Notes under the pieces: generated by a model
What the model saw: only the letters and a program-made list of their open reading frames with translations
Databases searched by the model: none
What the model was told of the DNA's origin: nothing
Assembly: GCA_963971405.1 (NCBI GenBank)
Contig: OZ020489.1
Location: 38,535,047 to 38,599,046, forward strand
From: Psococerastis gibbosa
Lineage: Eukaryota > Arthropoda > Insecta > Psocodea > Psocidae
DNA length: 64,000 nt
Reading direction: 5' to 3'
In this document: positions 1 to 11,037 of the stretch, piece by piece
How positions within the stretch are numbered: position 1 is the stretch's first letter
Layout of the letters: every line of letters begins with the position of its first letter
Position numbers and translations under genes: made by a program

Positions 1-147
1 CGTATTTCCAAACGATTCGTCAGCTTCTGCGGCCAACATCTTCAGTGGAACCACGTAGACTTCTAAGATTGTATCTCTGAGGCTCCGCAGCAACTGTTTA
101 GGCAAAGGGATGTACACTGATATTTTTATACCAAGCTGTGGGGTGGT
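1..147 (+). repeat. Family S MITE fragment, cut by the window edge
   Basis: Sequence matching the copy at 36857-37053 read in reverse. It shares the blocks TTCTAAGATTGTATCTC and GCAACTGTTT and the stretch running to ACCAAGCTGTGG. Other copies lie at 1764, 19382 and 24319. The family has ends related to GCAGTAGAATCC and its inverse, so it looks like a non-autonomous DNA transposon. No coding potential is visible. The 5' end lies outside the window. Confidence 0.6.
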
Positions 148-1135
148 ATTTTCTCTTGTAAAACCGGATTTGGTGAGACGAGCTTTAATGTATATACAAG
201 TAAAGGAAGCACACAGTGGTTCAATAGAATCGCGAATAAATAGATTGAAAATTTGAAATCCTCTTAAACGTACCTACCACAAAGTATACTAGAGCTGTTG
301 TGATATTTAAAAGAGAAAATTCTTCTCTACCAAATAGACATGTACAAACATTTCAAAGTACTCTTACAGAGCTTCAAGACATCTCTTTCAAAATGCAAGA
401 GAAAAAAACTAAAAGAAAATGAAAAACCTAGAGGAAATAGATAGTGATTTTCCTCGCTCTTCAACATTACGGAAACTGTCACCAAAGTTTCCTCGAAGTT
501 TCTCTCCTGGAAAAGTTACACAGGAATTTTCCGTATCTTAGTGTGTAAATTGATAGATACCCCTATACCACCTGCTACTGAGCGGACGGTTCATCAACAT
601 TGTATTATTACGGTGAACTTTTCCCAAACTTAGTTAAAATCTTAAAGTTTGTGTGGCTCAGCATATATTGTGAGATGACTGTAACTTTATATTAATAGGC
701 GGTTTTATTCAAAGTTTTAAAAGATGGCGGACAGCTGGTGTCTACACCAGGTGTACGTAGTTTGTCAGTCTTGCTTAAAGACTTTCTGCCATTCGTGCAT
801 TCGCTGGTGCCGCCATCTTACATCCTGGTACTGGTAGTAAATTGCCCTAAACCCCCAATTACACGCTACTGAAACCAACCGGTTCCAACCTAGGAAAAAA
901 AATTAAAAGCATATTCAGGGGTAGGACATCTTGGACGAAACCCGCCCCCCTGCCGAAATTTTAAAATGTGTCGTTGCCATTGACCATATAGGCCTATACC
1001 TAGGCATACCTTATGCTTACCTATATATATTTTTTTAATATCACAAATTGATCAAGAGTACAACATTATACGACCATACAGTTCTGAACTTATTAAGACC
1101 ACTCCCCGAGCGTAGATAATTCTACTGTTATTAGT
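148..1135. other. Unassigned AT-rich stretch
   Basis: No open frame, RNA gene or repeat shared with the rest of the window was recognised here. It is ordinary AT-rich non-coding DNA. Confidence 0.4.
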
Positions 1136-1650
1136 AAGGGTCTTCACAGTGTTGGTGTTATCGAGTTATCGAGTTAGATGTGCTATCCAAGTTAACACAC
1201 AATTGTGAGTGTACCTCGGGAGTGAGTTATAATGCTACATTTAACAGGGTACACAACGTGGTAGTAGTCAGACGTTCGTGGCACGGTTTTAAAGAAAGTG
1301 GCAGAACTCTATTCTAGTGCCACATTTGTTTATATTTTTTGTTCATTTTGGTTATTATAAATTTAAGTATTTACGGTAATTGCTTGTGATAATAGATTAT
1401 AAAAATAAATTTAAATACTACCAAATTTTAGACGCGTGTTTCAAATTAATCAACAAAAACAAAGATGGCGGTGGTCAAACCTGAGCTATCGATCGCAGCG
1501 CAGGTTAAATAGCACACTTAACCAACATGGAAGTGCGTTAAGATAGCACGCTGGTTAGCTTGGTTATCGAGTTATCGGTGTGTTAACTTAACTTGATATA
1601 ACACACTTAACTAGGTATAACTCGATAGCACGAACAATGTGAACACCCCT
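1136..1650. mobile_element. Non-autonomous DNA transposon with imperfect inverted ends
   Basis: The left end reads AAGGGTCTTCACAGTGTTGG and the right end, inverted, reads AGGGGTGTTCACATTGTTCG. Both continue into TATCGAGTTAT. Several direct and inverted copies of ATCGAGTTATCG and GTTAACACAC sit just inside the ends. The length is about 515 bp and there is no transposase frame. No convincing target duplication was found, so the superfamily is left open. Subterminal repeat clusters like these are typical of transposase-binding sites (inference). Confidence 0.6.
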
Positions 1651-1763
1651 AGTGGAATCCGAGTGGAATCCGTAACATACTGCGCTACGTTAAATGGTTT
1701 TGTTTATGTTCATGCTTTCTCATTTTCCAATTCCACTTTCCAATTGCTTACCAATATGATGAA

Positions 1764-1880
1764 GCAGTGGAATCCGTGATGAAAGCGTTCTTCCAGACGT
1801 TTCGTCAACGTCTGTGGTTGACATCTTCTGTGGCATTGTGTAGACTTCTAAGATTGTATCTCGGAGGTTTCGCAGCAACC
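1764..1880 (+). repeat. Family S MITE fragment
   Basis: It starts GCAGTGGAATCCGTGATGAA, which is the left inverted end of the family, and runs through CGTTTCGTCAACGTCTG and TTCTAAGATTGTATCTCGG. Similarity is lost after the GCAGCAACC block. A 3'-truncated copy. Confidence 0.6.
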
Positions 1881-2035
1881 GCCAGGTCCCACCACCATTT
1901 GAAAAGTATCCGTAAAGAATACTGGGTGACACCTCCATCTAGCTATACATGGCGGTGGCTTGCAATATTACTTTCCGAGACTTTTCATGTGATGATGGGG
2001 GCCGTACTCGGTAACTGGTAACGAGTACACAGATC

Positions 2036-2246
2036 CAGGCCATGTAGAGTACAGAGTCCAGCTTTCACAGGAATGGTTGTTGGTTCTAGTCCCACACTTT
2101 CTACATTTCCTGACCATGCTTCAGAGGGCATGTCATGCAGGTGGTCCCTGGTGTTCCTAGTTGAGTGTTAAGAGAGGGCTTTATAGCCCTAACTCCGCTA
2201 GGTTGGCTTAGTAATAGAACAAAAAGCCATTATTCATTAATTCATT
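2036..2246 (+). mobile_element. SINE-A copy (tRNA-derived SINE)
   Basis: An old, diverged copy of the commonest SINE of this window. The tRNA-like head keeps CATGTAGAGTA and the B-box-like GGTTCTAGTCC. The body has the hairpin AGGGCTTTATAGCCCT followed by CTCCGCTAGGTTGGCTTAG. The tail is a degenerate ATTCATT array. Confidence 0.8.
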
Positions 2247-2540
2247 CCAGTAGGTACTTCTTATCGAGTGTTTGCTTAGGATGGTTGGGAACGTTCCTAA
2301 ATGAGTTTAAGCCCAACTGTTACGGCTGTATACAAAATCAGCATCACAGGTTCCAATTACTGATTCTTGGTCTCCAATTCAGGTTCATCCTAAAAAGTGA
2401 AAGTTGCTGGACAACCAAGTGCAATAAACTTAAATGCCAATTGTGTAGTGCATGAATCAAGAGGACGATGAAGACGAGGACGAGGACAGAAAAAGACTGT
2501 TAGATATTTGAATTTTGCCGCGAATGTTTGTGTGATTGGA

Positions 2541-2587
2541 GGGCCCTCTCCCAAGGGCCGCGGCCCTTGGGGGCCCAAAAGGGCCCA
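2541..2587. repeat. GC-rich perfect palindrome
   Basis: Contains the 20-bp perfect palindrome CCAAGGGCCGCGGCCCTTGG at 2551-2570, flanked on both sides by further GGGCCC blocks, in otherwise AT-rich DNA. It can form a stable hairpin or cruciform. No function can be assigned. Confidence 0.7.
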
Positions 2588-2864
2588 CTCCGCGAACGTT
2601 AATTCCTTGGGACCATATACCTCGCGCTAGATTTTGGACCGTCTTCCTCTATAAGTGTTTTTGTTGTTTCGTCCCGTGCTAATTGTGTTAGTTTTAGTGT
2701 ACAATTTTTTAAGTCATACATATCAGAGTGTTCTTTCTACATAAAGTGTTAATCATAATTTTGTGTTTAAGTCATCGAAAGATTGCGTGTGTGACAAAAC
2801 GGGTATATAACTGTTGTAATTAGAATATAGTGGGTAGGTATGTCTTAATTGCTGTATCAACAGT

Positions 2865-3248
2865 AGCCCTATTATGATGATTTGAGATTGACATAATAGG
2901 GGTTTATTTTTTAATACCGCATTAGTAAGGTGTCACGTGACTGTGTTAAAATATGCGCGGGAAATTCAAAGTAATAAATTATTAACGTACAAGGTTGCAT
3001 TGTTTTATAATTGAAGGAATATTAGTTATTCCTTCATTTAGAAATTATAATATACGGGTAGAATTTTGAGATATACCGGTAATAAGAATTTTAATTAATG
3101 TGTCTTCAGAAAAAATTAAAAAATCACCAAAAATATAGCCGAGTGTTAATTTGTCAATTTGAATTTCCCGCTGATTTTGCAATTGTTTGTATAAAACAAT
3201 TGAATAAAACCCGGTGTTACATTACTCCCAAATTGCCATAATAGGGCT
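2865..3248. mobile_element. MITE with AGCCCTATTATG inverted ends
   Basis: The left end is AGCCCTATTATG and the right end is CATAATAGGGCT. The inverted similarity extends about 25 bp inward (right side inverted: GCAATTTGGGAGTAA). The interior is AT-rich with no open frame. A second, truncated right end with CCCAAATCGCCATAG is at about 55368-55408. Target duplication not resolved. Confidence 0.55.
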
Positions 3249-3298
3249 GCAGGTCTAGCTGGAGCAAAGAATTATAACTAACCCATAGTTTAGTGTTA

Positions 3299-4345
3299 AG
3301 AGTGTACGTCATGTTAGAAATAGGTACCCCTAAATCCGTTGTTTTTACAGGCTTCTTATTTTTTATTGATTTCCAATTTTTTGTGATGGTCGAAATTTTC
3401 GATTCCGAGATTTCAACGGATTTACACGTTTTCAGGTCCCAGGAACCCAAAAAAGTGGTTTTTACAAAATTTCTGTCTGTCTGTCTGTTCATCGATTTCC
3501 GGGCAAACTACTCAGTCAATTTTGATGAAATTTAGCATGTAGGTTGACAAAAATCATACCTCAAGTTAATTGGTTTTTTTTTTTTTTTTGGCGAACTCAA
3601 TTTGGGAGCGTTTTATTCTCAAAAAACTCCAAAAAAACGTCTAAAAAAATTATTTCTCAAAAACGGCTCCAACGATTTCTTTTAAATTCACACATATTGT
3701 AATCTTTATTAATGTTAACAAAATGCGTGGGGTCGCTTGCCCCTTAATAGTTTGCTTCTGGGGGTAAAAAAATAAAAATATGTAAATTTGAATGAAAAAT
3801 GACTAAAAAATAATTTTTCTGCGAAACTTTGATGATTTCTACCTTCAGGCATGTTTTAGGTGTTAAAATGAGTAACGAAACCGGACAAGTTGCTTTCCCA
3901 AAAATACTATTTGGTTTTGTACAAAAAATTATTTTTTTAAAAAATGATAGAAAATTCGCGCTCAAATGCATTGCGTGCCCTGCCATGTTTAGCCATTATT
4001 GCTGTGTGGTAATTAATGTGTTGGTCTGACCTATCTAGAATTTATCTCACTTCCAGTGACGTCAGGTGGACAACCCCCCCCCCCTCCCCTACCGGAAATT
4101 TAACCACTGGAAAATTATTTACCGTGAAATTACTCATATTCTCTATCTATACTAATGTTGATAAATTGTAAAGCATGTTCAGTAAACTCGGACCGGTCCT
4201 TTAATTAGCAAAGCAAGATACTATAACGATTCATTTAAGTTGTAAAGGACTAGTTCATGCCTAATATAATAAAATATTTTAAATTGTTAGTACCGTAGCC
4301 TTTTCATGAAAAATTGAGGGCTAAACTTTTACGTAAAATCGAAGT
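3299..4345 (+). mobile_element. TA-2 MITE, split by a family F insertion
   Basis: The left end AGAGTGTACGTC follows a TA dinucleotide at 3297-3298. Like the copies at 43101 and 57040 it continues to CCGTTGTTTTTACAGGCTTC. The element stops at 3367 and resumes at about 4201 with TTAATTAGCAAAGCAAGATA and then ACCGTAGCCTTTTCATG. The reverse copy at 57040-57292 has these two parts joined, which shows that 3368-4200 was inserted later. A Tc1/mariner-type origin is inferred from the TA target and the relation to 51463-51844. Confidence 0.6.
3368..4200 (+). mobile_element. Family F repeat (TCTG-bearing), copy 1
   Basis: Starts TTTCCAATTTTTTGTGATGG and carries a short (TCTG)n run at about 3475. It continues GATTTCCGGGCAAACTACTC and CGGCTCCAACGATTTC, and ends at AAACTCGGACCGGTCC. 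Related copies are at 11038, 30447, 34146, 39947, 41386, 44685 and 52255. The left terminus in other copies is GCTTTCCAATTT with an immediate hairpin partner, GGAAAG. The two termini are not inverted repeats of each other, so the class is unresolved. No protein is encoded. Runs of C occur near the right end. Confidence 0.65.
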
Positions 4346-4357
4346 ATCTCTGCAATA

Positions 4358-4500
4358 TCGGCTTCAGTGGCATGGTGGTAGCGTGCTTGTACTTGTGCGA
4401 GTCGCTACACACCCTGCGATCGTAACTCAATACTTACTGAGGCAACTTAAGTGGTCAATCGGATACATCCATCAATTTGTTTCTATGCAATTAACATTTT
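4358..4500 (+). mobile_element. SINE-B copy (SINE-like repeat)
   Basis: Starts GGCTTCAGTGGCATGGTGGT, which resembles a tRNA A box, continues with AGCGTGCTTGTACTTGTGCG, and ends near CTATGCAATTAACATTTTAA. Related copies lie at 7179, 14044, 16145 and 56594. No good B box is visible, so tRNA origin is only suggested. Confidence 0.55.
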
Positions 4501-4984
4501 AATTAATTAAAAAAGATTAATTAGTTAAGTTTTGACAAAGAATTTATTAAATCCTCTGTTTTAAGATAGGCTACAATGAAGGATTAAATAAAGACTCTCA
4601 GGCAGCTCCTTTATAGCTGTTCCATTGTGATAAGATGAAAATGGCTCTTCCCTAATTTTCAAAATTTGTTTTTGAAATTTTCTAATCCGATTAAGTTAGA
4701 CTTAATTACTTTTCATGTCACCAGAAAACAGCCAAAAAGTAAGCCTACTTGTGATAAATATTGCATCATGGTCGTAATCGATTGGTAAGGGTTGAATTGG
4801 CAACGGTGTAATAGTATTCTAGTATTTAACGAAGGGTTAGTTTAACTTACATTTCCTGCTGTGTTTATAGTCATTGGAGATAGGGCCACACAGTCATCGA
4901 ACAATTAGGGCGGAGCCAGGGGTCAGGGGAAGGGGGTGACGTTTCGGGGGTGGGTGCTACTCCCATCATCGGGCTGAGAAGGAC

Positions 4985-5115
4985 TGATGGCTTCTGAATG
5001 ACTGACTCATTGTCCTTGTATTCAACTCTGAATTATTTTGTAAACCCTTGGGGATTCGAACTACAGTTCTCCCGATTGAAATGCAAGCTCTCTAACCACT
5101 AGATCACGAATGACT
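4985..5115 (-). mobile_element. SINE-C: tRNA-derived SINE or tRNA pseudogene
   Basis: On the minus strand the sequence GTGATCTAGTGGTTAGAG (A box) is followed by AGTTCGAATCC (B box) at normal tRNA spacing. A non-tRNA body with TCAGCCCGATGATGGGAG follows. Only one copy was seen in the window. A functional tRNA is unlikely, because the acceptor stem does not pair and the body continues past it. Confidence 0.6.
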
Positions 5116-6837
5116 ATTAACTCAACAGGCAATGTAAGTCCAACTAACCCTTTATTAAATAGCAACACTGTCTGTCCAATTTCTGTTCTTTTAAACAGTG
5201 TATTTATCGAAGAAGGCTATCTGCAGGTCTACCATGGCCTTTAAGGAATAATTTACCTTGGGCATTAATTAATCAATTTTAATACCGATGTTAAATTACC
5301 CTCTCTGAGCCGACGAAAAACTCATTCAGTTTTTGTCAGGCTCATATCACTCAACCACTGTAAGGTATACACAAGTAAAGCATATAAAACAATTGACAAA
5401 AAATGTAACTGCCGTAAGTAACTTAAGTAACGTAAGTTACTTTCATTTGGGGTTATTTAGAATAATTTAATATTATTCCCGGACAAGTTATTTTATGAAC
5501 CCCATGCTGTAACAAGTAATTCATTAAAACATCCTTATCCAATAATAATTAGTATCATAGTATTGTCGGACCATTAAGGCCCAATCGGAGTCCCCCCTCC
5601 CCCTCCCACCAGACATCAACGCAATAATTCGTTTAATGCACAATGTCTAATTTCACAGCAAAAGTTTTATTGTAGAGCTAAAAGAGAAGATTTTAGAAGT
5701 TAGAAGAAATATTTCTCAGCTTTCTTCTGCATGATGTGTCATTAGCACCGATTGCCCATAATTAATTGTTAGAATTGATAATATGTATAAGAAACTGTCA
5801 GGCATGTGGACGCCATTTTGTACGTATATCAGTTCGAGACATAAATAAATAGATTATATATTGTACCTTCAACGGATGTGAGTCCAGAAATGGATAGCAC
5901 TTAGGCCCTACATTAAAGCAAAGTCGTATAAATGTAGTAAGTTATGTCTCGTGTATAAATTAAAATAATTGCACTTACATGAAAGTAAAGTTAAGTCACA
6001 TAATACAGTATGTCTTTAAAAATTTTAATTTAAAATTAAACACAGAATCATTTACTAGTGACGCATTTCATGTATCAAAATGTCGAGAAATATCTTTTTA
6101 ATGCGTGAAATATTTCTCCTTGCTCAAAAATAAATATTGACTTTGAAATTCGACCCGTGGGAGGGATGGGGACTCCTATTGGGTCATAATAGAGAATAAT
6201 ATAACAAAAATTGAGTTTCATTCGTTTCAATGGCTTTTGCCTGTTACAACTGTAAAACCCTAAGTGCACTAAAAATGTAGCGAGTATTTGATTGTACAAT
6301 TTAACAAGAAATATCATTTACTAATCAGAAATATTGTAAAATCGAAATGGTAACTTTTAGGTGCCATGTCAAAACTTAATTTAAAATTTCAGAACCTCGA
6401 TGCAGTTAGGGACAACTTTACTGTTTTTCTTGTTTCTTGTAAAATGTAATGTTATGGTCTTTAGTATGGCAAACTTCCCAAGTGCCTCTAAATAAAAGTT
6501 AGTTTGTTTTTTAAAAATTAGAAATCTCATTCGGAAGTTTCTTTCAATTAACATATTTCACTAAAAGTTTAAACTATTTCCCCTGGCAGTTTAACGTGCA
6601 TACTTGTTTAGTCAGTTTACGTATTCTGCGATTATTTCAATAAATGAAAATGCCAGGGTTGCATACAATTTTGGAAATATTGGGGAATATGCTTTTCCTA
6701 TATAACAGAAAAACAACTAAAATTTACTAGACTTTAAATTCTGAATTCATACTTCAAAAACCTAACTGATTAGGTACCTACCACTCACTGCTGACCCTAA
6801 CATATACATATATTGGGCAATTATGCATTAAAGCAAC
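5116..6837. other. Unassigned AT-rich stretch
   Basis: No supported gene or repeat was seen in this 1.7 kb. It includes a C-rich run near 5585 and short AT-rich direct repeats. The frames present look like chance. Confidence 0.4.
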
Positions 6838-7004
6838 TCACACTTCCTACATTTTCTGGCCATGCTTCGGAGGGCATGTAAAGCAGGCGGTCCCGGGTCT
6901 TCCTAGTTGAGTGTAAGAGAGGGCTTTAAAGCCCTAACTCCGCTAGGTTGGCTTAGTAATAGAACAAAAAAGTCAATATTTATTTATTTATTTATTTATT
7001 TATT
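6838..7004 (+). mobile_element. SINE-A copy, 5'-truncated
   Basis: Lacks the tRNA-like head and begins at CACTTCCTACATTTTCTGG. It keeps the hairpin AGGGCTTTAAAGCCCT and the AGGTTGGCTTAGTAATAG block, and ends in a clean (ATTT)n tail of about nine units. 5' truncation plus a long tail fits reverse transcription from the 3' end. Confidence 0.85.
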
Positions 7005-7178
7005 AGTTAACTTTGTCTTACATTTTCCAATTTTGGAGAGGGAGAAGAGGGTAAAGGGTGAGCCCCCTGGCTTCCCGTTAGCCTAAATTCCATAGTATGC
7101 TCCATATACGCCTAACTCCTCCCTTTCAAACTGTCGATTGTCAAAATCTATGCTAGTAAAAAAATTGCTTAGCCGATG

Positions 7179-7335
7179 CGCGACTTCAGTGGCAAGGAGG
7201 TAGCGTGCTTGTATTTGTGGTCGGAGACGTGTCGTAACTCGACCAAGTACACAAGTTAGCTGACTTAGTGAGGTGATTGAAGAGGTTAATCGGATACATT
7301 GATTAAATTGTCTGTACGCGATTAACCTGTTTATT
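7179..7335 (+). mobile_element. SINE-B copy
   Basis: Begins GCGACTTCAGTGGCAAGGAG, continues AGCGTGCTTGTATTTGTGG and TCGGAGACGTGTCGTAACTC, and ends CGCGATTAACC. About 400 bp upstream of the rdgA start codon, within the upstream intron or 5' flank. Confidence 0.6.
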
Positions 7336-7560
7336 ATACATAAGCATAACTTAGGCGTTTGATCAGGCTTTAAAGTTTTAAAGTCACCTTTTCTTCTAAA
7401 GATCATCCTTGAGATTATCCGAAATAAAAATTAAATTCAGACAGATTACTGAATACATTACAGACTCAGCCTTAGCTTTGTCAAATATCCTGATTATCTT
7501 GTATCTAATTCTCTACTCTTCGGTTAGCTGTAGATATACAGTATATTATATTGTCTTAAG

Positions 7561-7584
7561 TGTAAACTGCATCTTCTTGCATAG
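7561..7584 (+). promoter_or_regulatory. Likely 3' splice site upstream of the rdgA coding exon
   Basis: A pyrimidine-containing stretch ends TCTTCTTGCATAG, so the exon would begin at 7585 with GAACAACG. It lies 39 bases upstream of the ATG, which implies a separate upstream 5'-UTR exon. Transcript data would decide between this and a transcription start within the exon. Confidence 0.5.
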
Positions 7585-8648
7585 GAACAACGATTGCCCA
7601 ATTTGGCTCCGTGAACGTTGACTATGCAGAAGTTCCGCACGACGTTCAAACGCTCAAGAACGCCAACGGGTGCAGAAATGAAGACTCAGAGTAGCTTAGA
7701 AGTTCCGAAACAAGTTCGCTCCGCCTCCTTCGACGAGATGCAGCTAGACGCAAAAAGAAACGCCGAGCAACCTACTGAACTGCTCAAGGTGCCAGCACCA
7801 AACCAAAGAAGTAAAAGCGTGGACTCATCCGCGGAAGAAACCGCTATGTACTTGGAAGTACCATCACGGAAGTACAACAGAAGAAGGTCATCCGGTGACA
7901 AACCACCAGTCTACTGCGTTCACTGTCAATACATAGACGATATCACTAAATTTCACCAAAGTATTTCCGTCGAAGAAGAGTCAATAGATTCTAGCCTTTC
8001 CTTGGAATCACTTTCTTCGCTACTGGGCAGCAGTTCTTCAGACGATGACGGTAATGAAGATGGTGCTAAATGTAGTGATGACACGTTCCAATTCCCTGTC
8101 AACCAGCTGCCTTGTAGTATTCTCGTAACTCTTTCCACAAACTCTCCCACTTCTCCGCCACCTATTGACGAGCCCGGAGACATTCCATTGGAAGATAGAG
8201 GCCGCCGAAAGTCAATAACATCGCCGAAACTATCAAGACAGTCAGCCTTTGTCGTCGTAGACACCAATAATTCTCTGGAAAGTGTCACTGACGCAGTTTC
8301 AGAGGGTAGTGATAGTGATTTTAGAACGAGTATAGTGATACATCCGGATAGTGGTTTAAACATTGAGGAGCTCAAGATGGGTGGTTCTGACGGTGATGTA
8401 CAGTCTAGTTGTGTGAATATCTTCCTGCAGGTCCCGGAGTTGAAGAGGGACCGTGCTGCTTCCGTAGACTCGTGTTTCACGAAGGTGTCCCAGTCGGGGA
8501 AAGCAGAGGAGGTGAAGGTGGACACTCTGGAGCCCCCTGGGTGCGGGTCCCTGCGGTCCCGGTCCGTGGACATTGTTCTGCCGACGGAGGAGCAGGCGCG
8601 GTATAAGGCCTTGGCCATGTCCCACGCTGCGAAGCCTCCTGTTCGAGG
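7585..8648 (+). CDS. rdgA: rdgA (eye-type diacylglycerol kinase), N-terminal coding exon
   Basis: The coding part starts at the ATG at 7624 (GACTATGCAG) and gives 341 codons plus two bases to a donor at 8649. The frame is open a few codons further upstream, but without an ATG. Residues 10-42 (RSRTPTGAEMK then VPKQVRSASFDEMQL) nearly match the start of Drosophila rdgA as I remember it. So do ELKRDRAASVDSCFTKVS (about 272-289) and RSRSVDIVLPTEEQARYKAL (about 311-330). Between them is a low-complexity acidic, serine-rich stretch (about 112-150) with many basophilic phosphosite-like motifs (RSKSVDSS, RRRSSGD, GRRKSIT). A CVHC pair lies at 98-101. In flies RdgA phosphorylates diacylglycerol to phosphatidic acid during phototransduction. 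The C1 fingers, kinase domain and ankyrin repeats are encoded by later exons, not seen here. The reading frame is intact and GC content is higher than its surroundings. Confidence 0.9.
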
Positions 8649-8658
8649 GTAAGCTCGC
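8649..8658 (+). promoter_or_regulatory. 5' splice donor of the rdgA exon
   Basis: AGG|GTAAGCTC is close to the consensus. It cuts the glycine codon after the second base (phase 2). In the fly protein this point lies just before the first C1 region. The open frame ends by chance four bases into the intron. Confidence 0.75.
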
Positions 8659-9088
8659 ATGTTCAAATTGATGTTTTCTGATTATACTTTTTCTTCACTT
8701 TCTGCTACTAGTTCTATTGCGTTTTCAGTAATTGGGCATTTCATATGATGTAATGAATTGTTTGATTTTACATTTCACTAAATCACTAAACATAAAAATA
8801 GCTCAGAATAATATAGGAATCGTGCAGTTTTTGAAAGCGCCGAACCGTGTAAATGGCTTTGTGTAGAAAGTCATGACCCAAATTGAACTGTAGCGCCACG
8901 TAGTAAGCTGCAGGGTAAGTTTTGAGTTTGAAATGTATATGCTCAGGGACACGTATATATCAGAGATATTGGTCAAAAGGGGCGAACGTTTATTGGGGCG
9001 TTGTCTTCAACTCTTCTCAATTTTAAGATTGGCAGTTGATTCTACAATACTAAGGTATGCACAATTTGAATACTTTCAGAATTTTTAC
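8659..9088. other. Start of the presumed rdgA intron, no repeats recognised
   Basis: Non-coding, AT-rich. No matching exon, RNA or repeat recognised. Confidence 0.45.
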
Positions 9089-9295
9089 TAAATAAATAAA
9101 TATTGACTTATTTTTGTTCTACTACACTAAGCCAACCTAGTGGAGTTAGGGCTATAACGCCCTCTCTTACACTCAACTAGGTAAGCTCGGGACCGCCTGT
9201 TTTACAAGCATGGCCAGAAAATGTACAAGTGTGGGACTCGAACCAACAACCTTTTGGGTGAAAGTCGGAGTCTGTACCACCACTCTACATGTCCT
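9089..9295 (-). mobile_element. SINE-A copy, near full length
   Basis: On the minus strand: head ATGTAGAGTGGTGGTACAGA, B box GGTTCGAGTCC, hairpin and CTAGGTTGGCTTAGTGTAG block, then a short ATTTATTT tail. Antisense to rdgA. Confidence 0.85.
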
Positions 9296-11037
9296 TTCTG
9301 TATATTGGCTCAGAGTTTTAAGTGCCTTTTTAATAGGAATTCACAAAGCAAGAATCGTCAGAATAATATAGCATTAGGGCAAGATGGATTGTGTTTTAAC
9401 GCGCTGATGGTTGCTTTGAAAATATCTGCTTTTCAAGGGTGGGCTATTTCAAATGAAGCTTTCAAAACCTTTTCATAAAATTTAGCTTAGAATTAAGAGA
9501 ATACAGTGCCAACACGGGGCTTTGAGTGAGTGCAAAGTATAAAAGATACAAACGGATACGAAACTAAAGCCCCAGGTGTCAAAGCTTTCCGACAAAAGTG
9601 ACGGATCGGGTTTTACCAGGGTTTGCCGGTTGGTTTGAATAATTCGGCATTTCAAGGGAGGCTGAGACGAATTTGGAATGCTTGACACATACTGAGAGGG
9701 GGGGGGGGTGCCATTTCAAAGGAAAAGACATCTTATGGGAAGCGCAACGCAGTGGAAAACAGTTTGCATAATATTATCACACATAGGCGATGCCATAGAC
9801 AATAAATGTCTGGAAATAAGCATAGGTGGGGCTCGTATCTGTACTTGGTCAAGTCATGCTTTCACCTGTTTCATTGCGTTAATGGTAAGCTTGTCTCAGC
9901 TTGCCCATTATCGCTTGTAGCTGGTGCAGGTTGATATCGAGAGGTTATACCCGTTTGCCAATGGCCAAAAATTTATACGGAAACAGTACAAATAATATCC
10001 GAAATCCACGGGCTCGTTGGCATTAGACAAGGAACCTATAAGCAGGCCTGGGTCCATAAAAAGTCTTTTAAAAAAAATCCCTTTCGGTTCTGGCCGATCA
10101 GGTGTAGGGAGATTCCGCAGACCCTGCTTTTACTCTACGCTATGTGTGTAATAAAATAAAAAAAACTGCATTATTTTCCCGACCACGGCATCAACACACA
10201 ATACACTCTTGTGTTCCAAATTTCGAACCGCAATGACGACTATGAACTTTTACATATGAAATTATTTTCGCTTTGACTGGACGCCGTCATGTTATCGTAG
10301 ATTTCTAGTAAAAAGTGTTGATTACCATTATCGTAGATAATAATACGGGCTTCAGGCAGATTTAAATTCCTTCCTCTGCGACCAATATTAACTGAGATAT
10401 GAATTATATGAAGTTTACATGTATTATGTTAACATGAGCGTACATGCCAATGTAGTGTAACATGAATAATTAAAGTTTTATACATTATTATACCATAAAC
10501 AAATGGCTTTATAGCCCTAACTCCACTAGACTTAGAAATACAACAAATGGTTTTATTATTTATGAAGTAAAAGTGCGATCTACTTATTCAATAGCAATGC
10601 AACAGCTGACACCTTCCAATACAGAAACCTCACCATCCGTCAACAGGTTCGCGAGTACGTACATTTCAATTTTTGAGGCGCTCCGTCTCGTATTTCTATT
10701 TTCCGCACAACATTTTGAAAATGAGGAACTGGAGTCGCGTTCTCTGTTTAACAATACAGTACATTTCCATCTCCATGCTATTTGCTAGCATGTTACTTAA
10801 TCCCACGGAGATTTCCCTGTAATTATGAGGGAAAACAAAAGCACGTATGGTATATTTACGGTACTTTTGTTGTTTCAGTGAACTGAAAATATTAGAATGC
10901 TGTGGGCAACTTAATATACATTATTAACGACTGGCTTTTGACTTTACTAAAAATTTAGATACTCGGAACGTTGATATACCCTATTCACAGTGTAATCTTA
11001 CAAGTTACCACTTACCTGGCATAGGCTATATCATGGT
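9296..11037. other. Mostly unassigned; one SINE-A tail fragment
   Basis: 10504-10563 is a loose copy of the SINE-A 3' half (GGCTTTATAGCCCTAACTCC, then degenerate). A run of ten G lies at about 9700. Nothing else was recognised. Confidence 0.4.

Noticed and set aside
5045-5115. Functional tRNA on the minus strand
   Set aside because: Boxes are good, but stem pairing fails and a SINE-like body follows. Called a SINE or pseudogene.
7953-8666. Open frame of 237 codons on the minus strand opposite the rdgA exon
   Set aside because: It is a shadow of the conserved plus-strand coding sequence. No domain, start context or splice evidence supports it.
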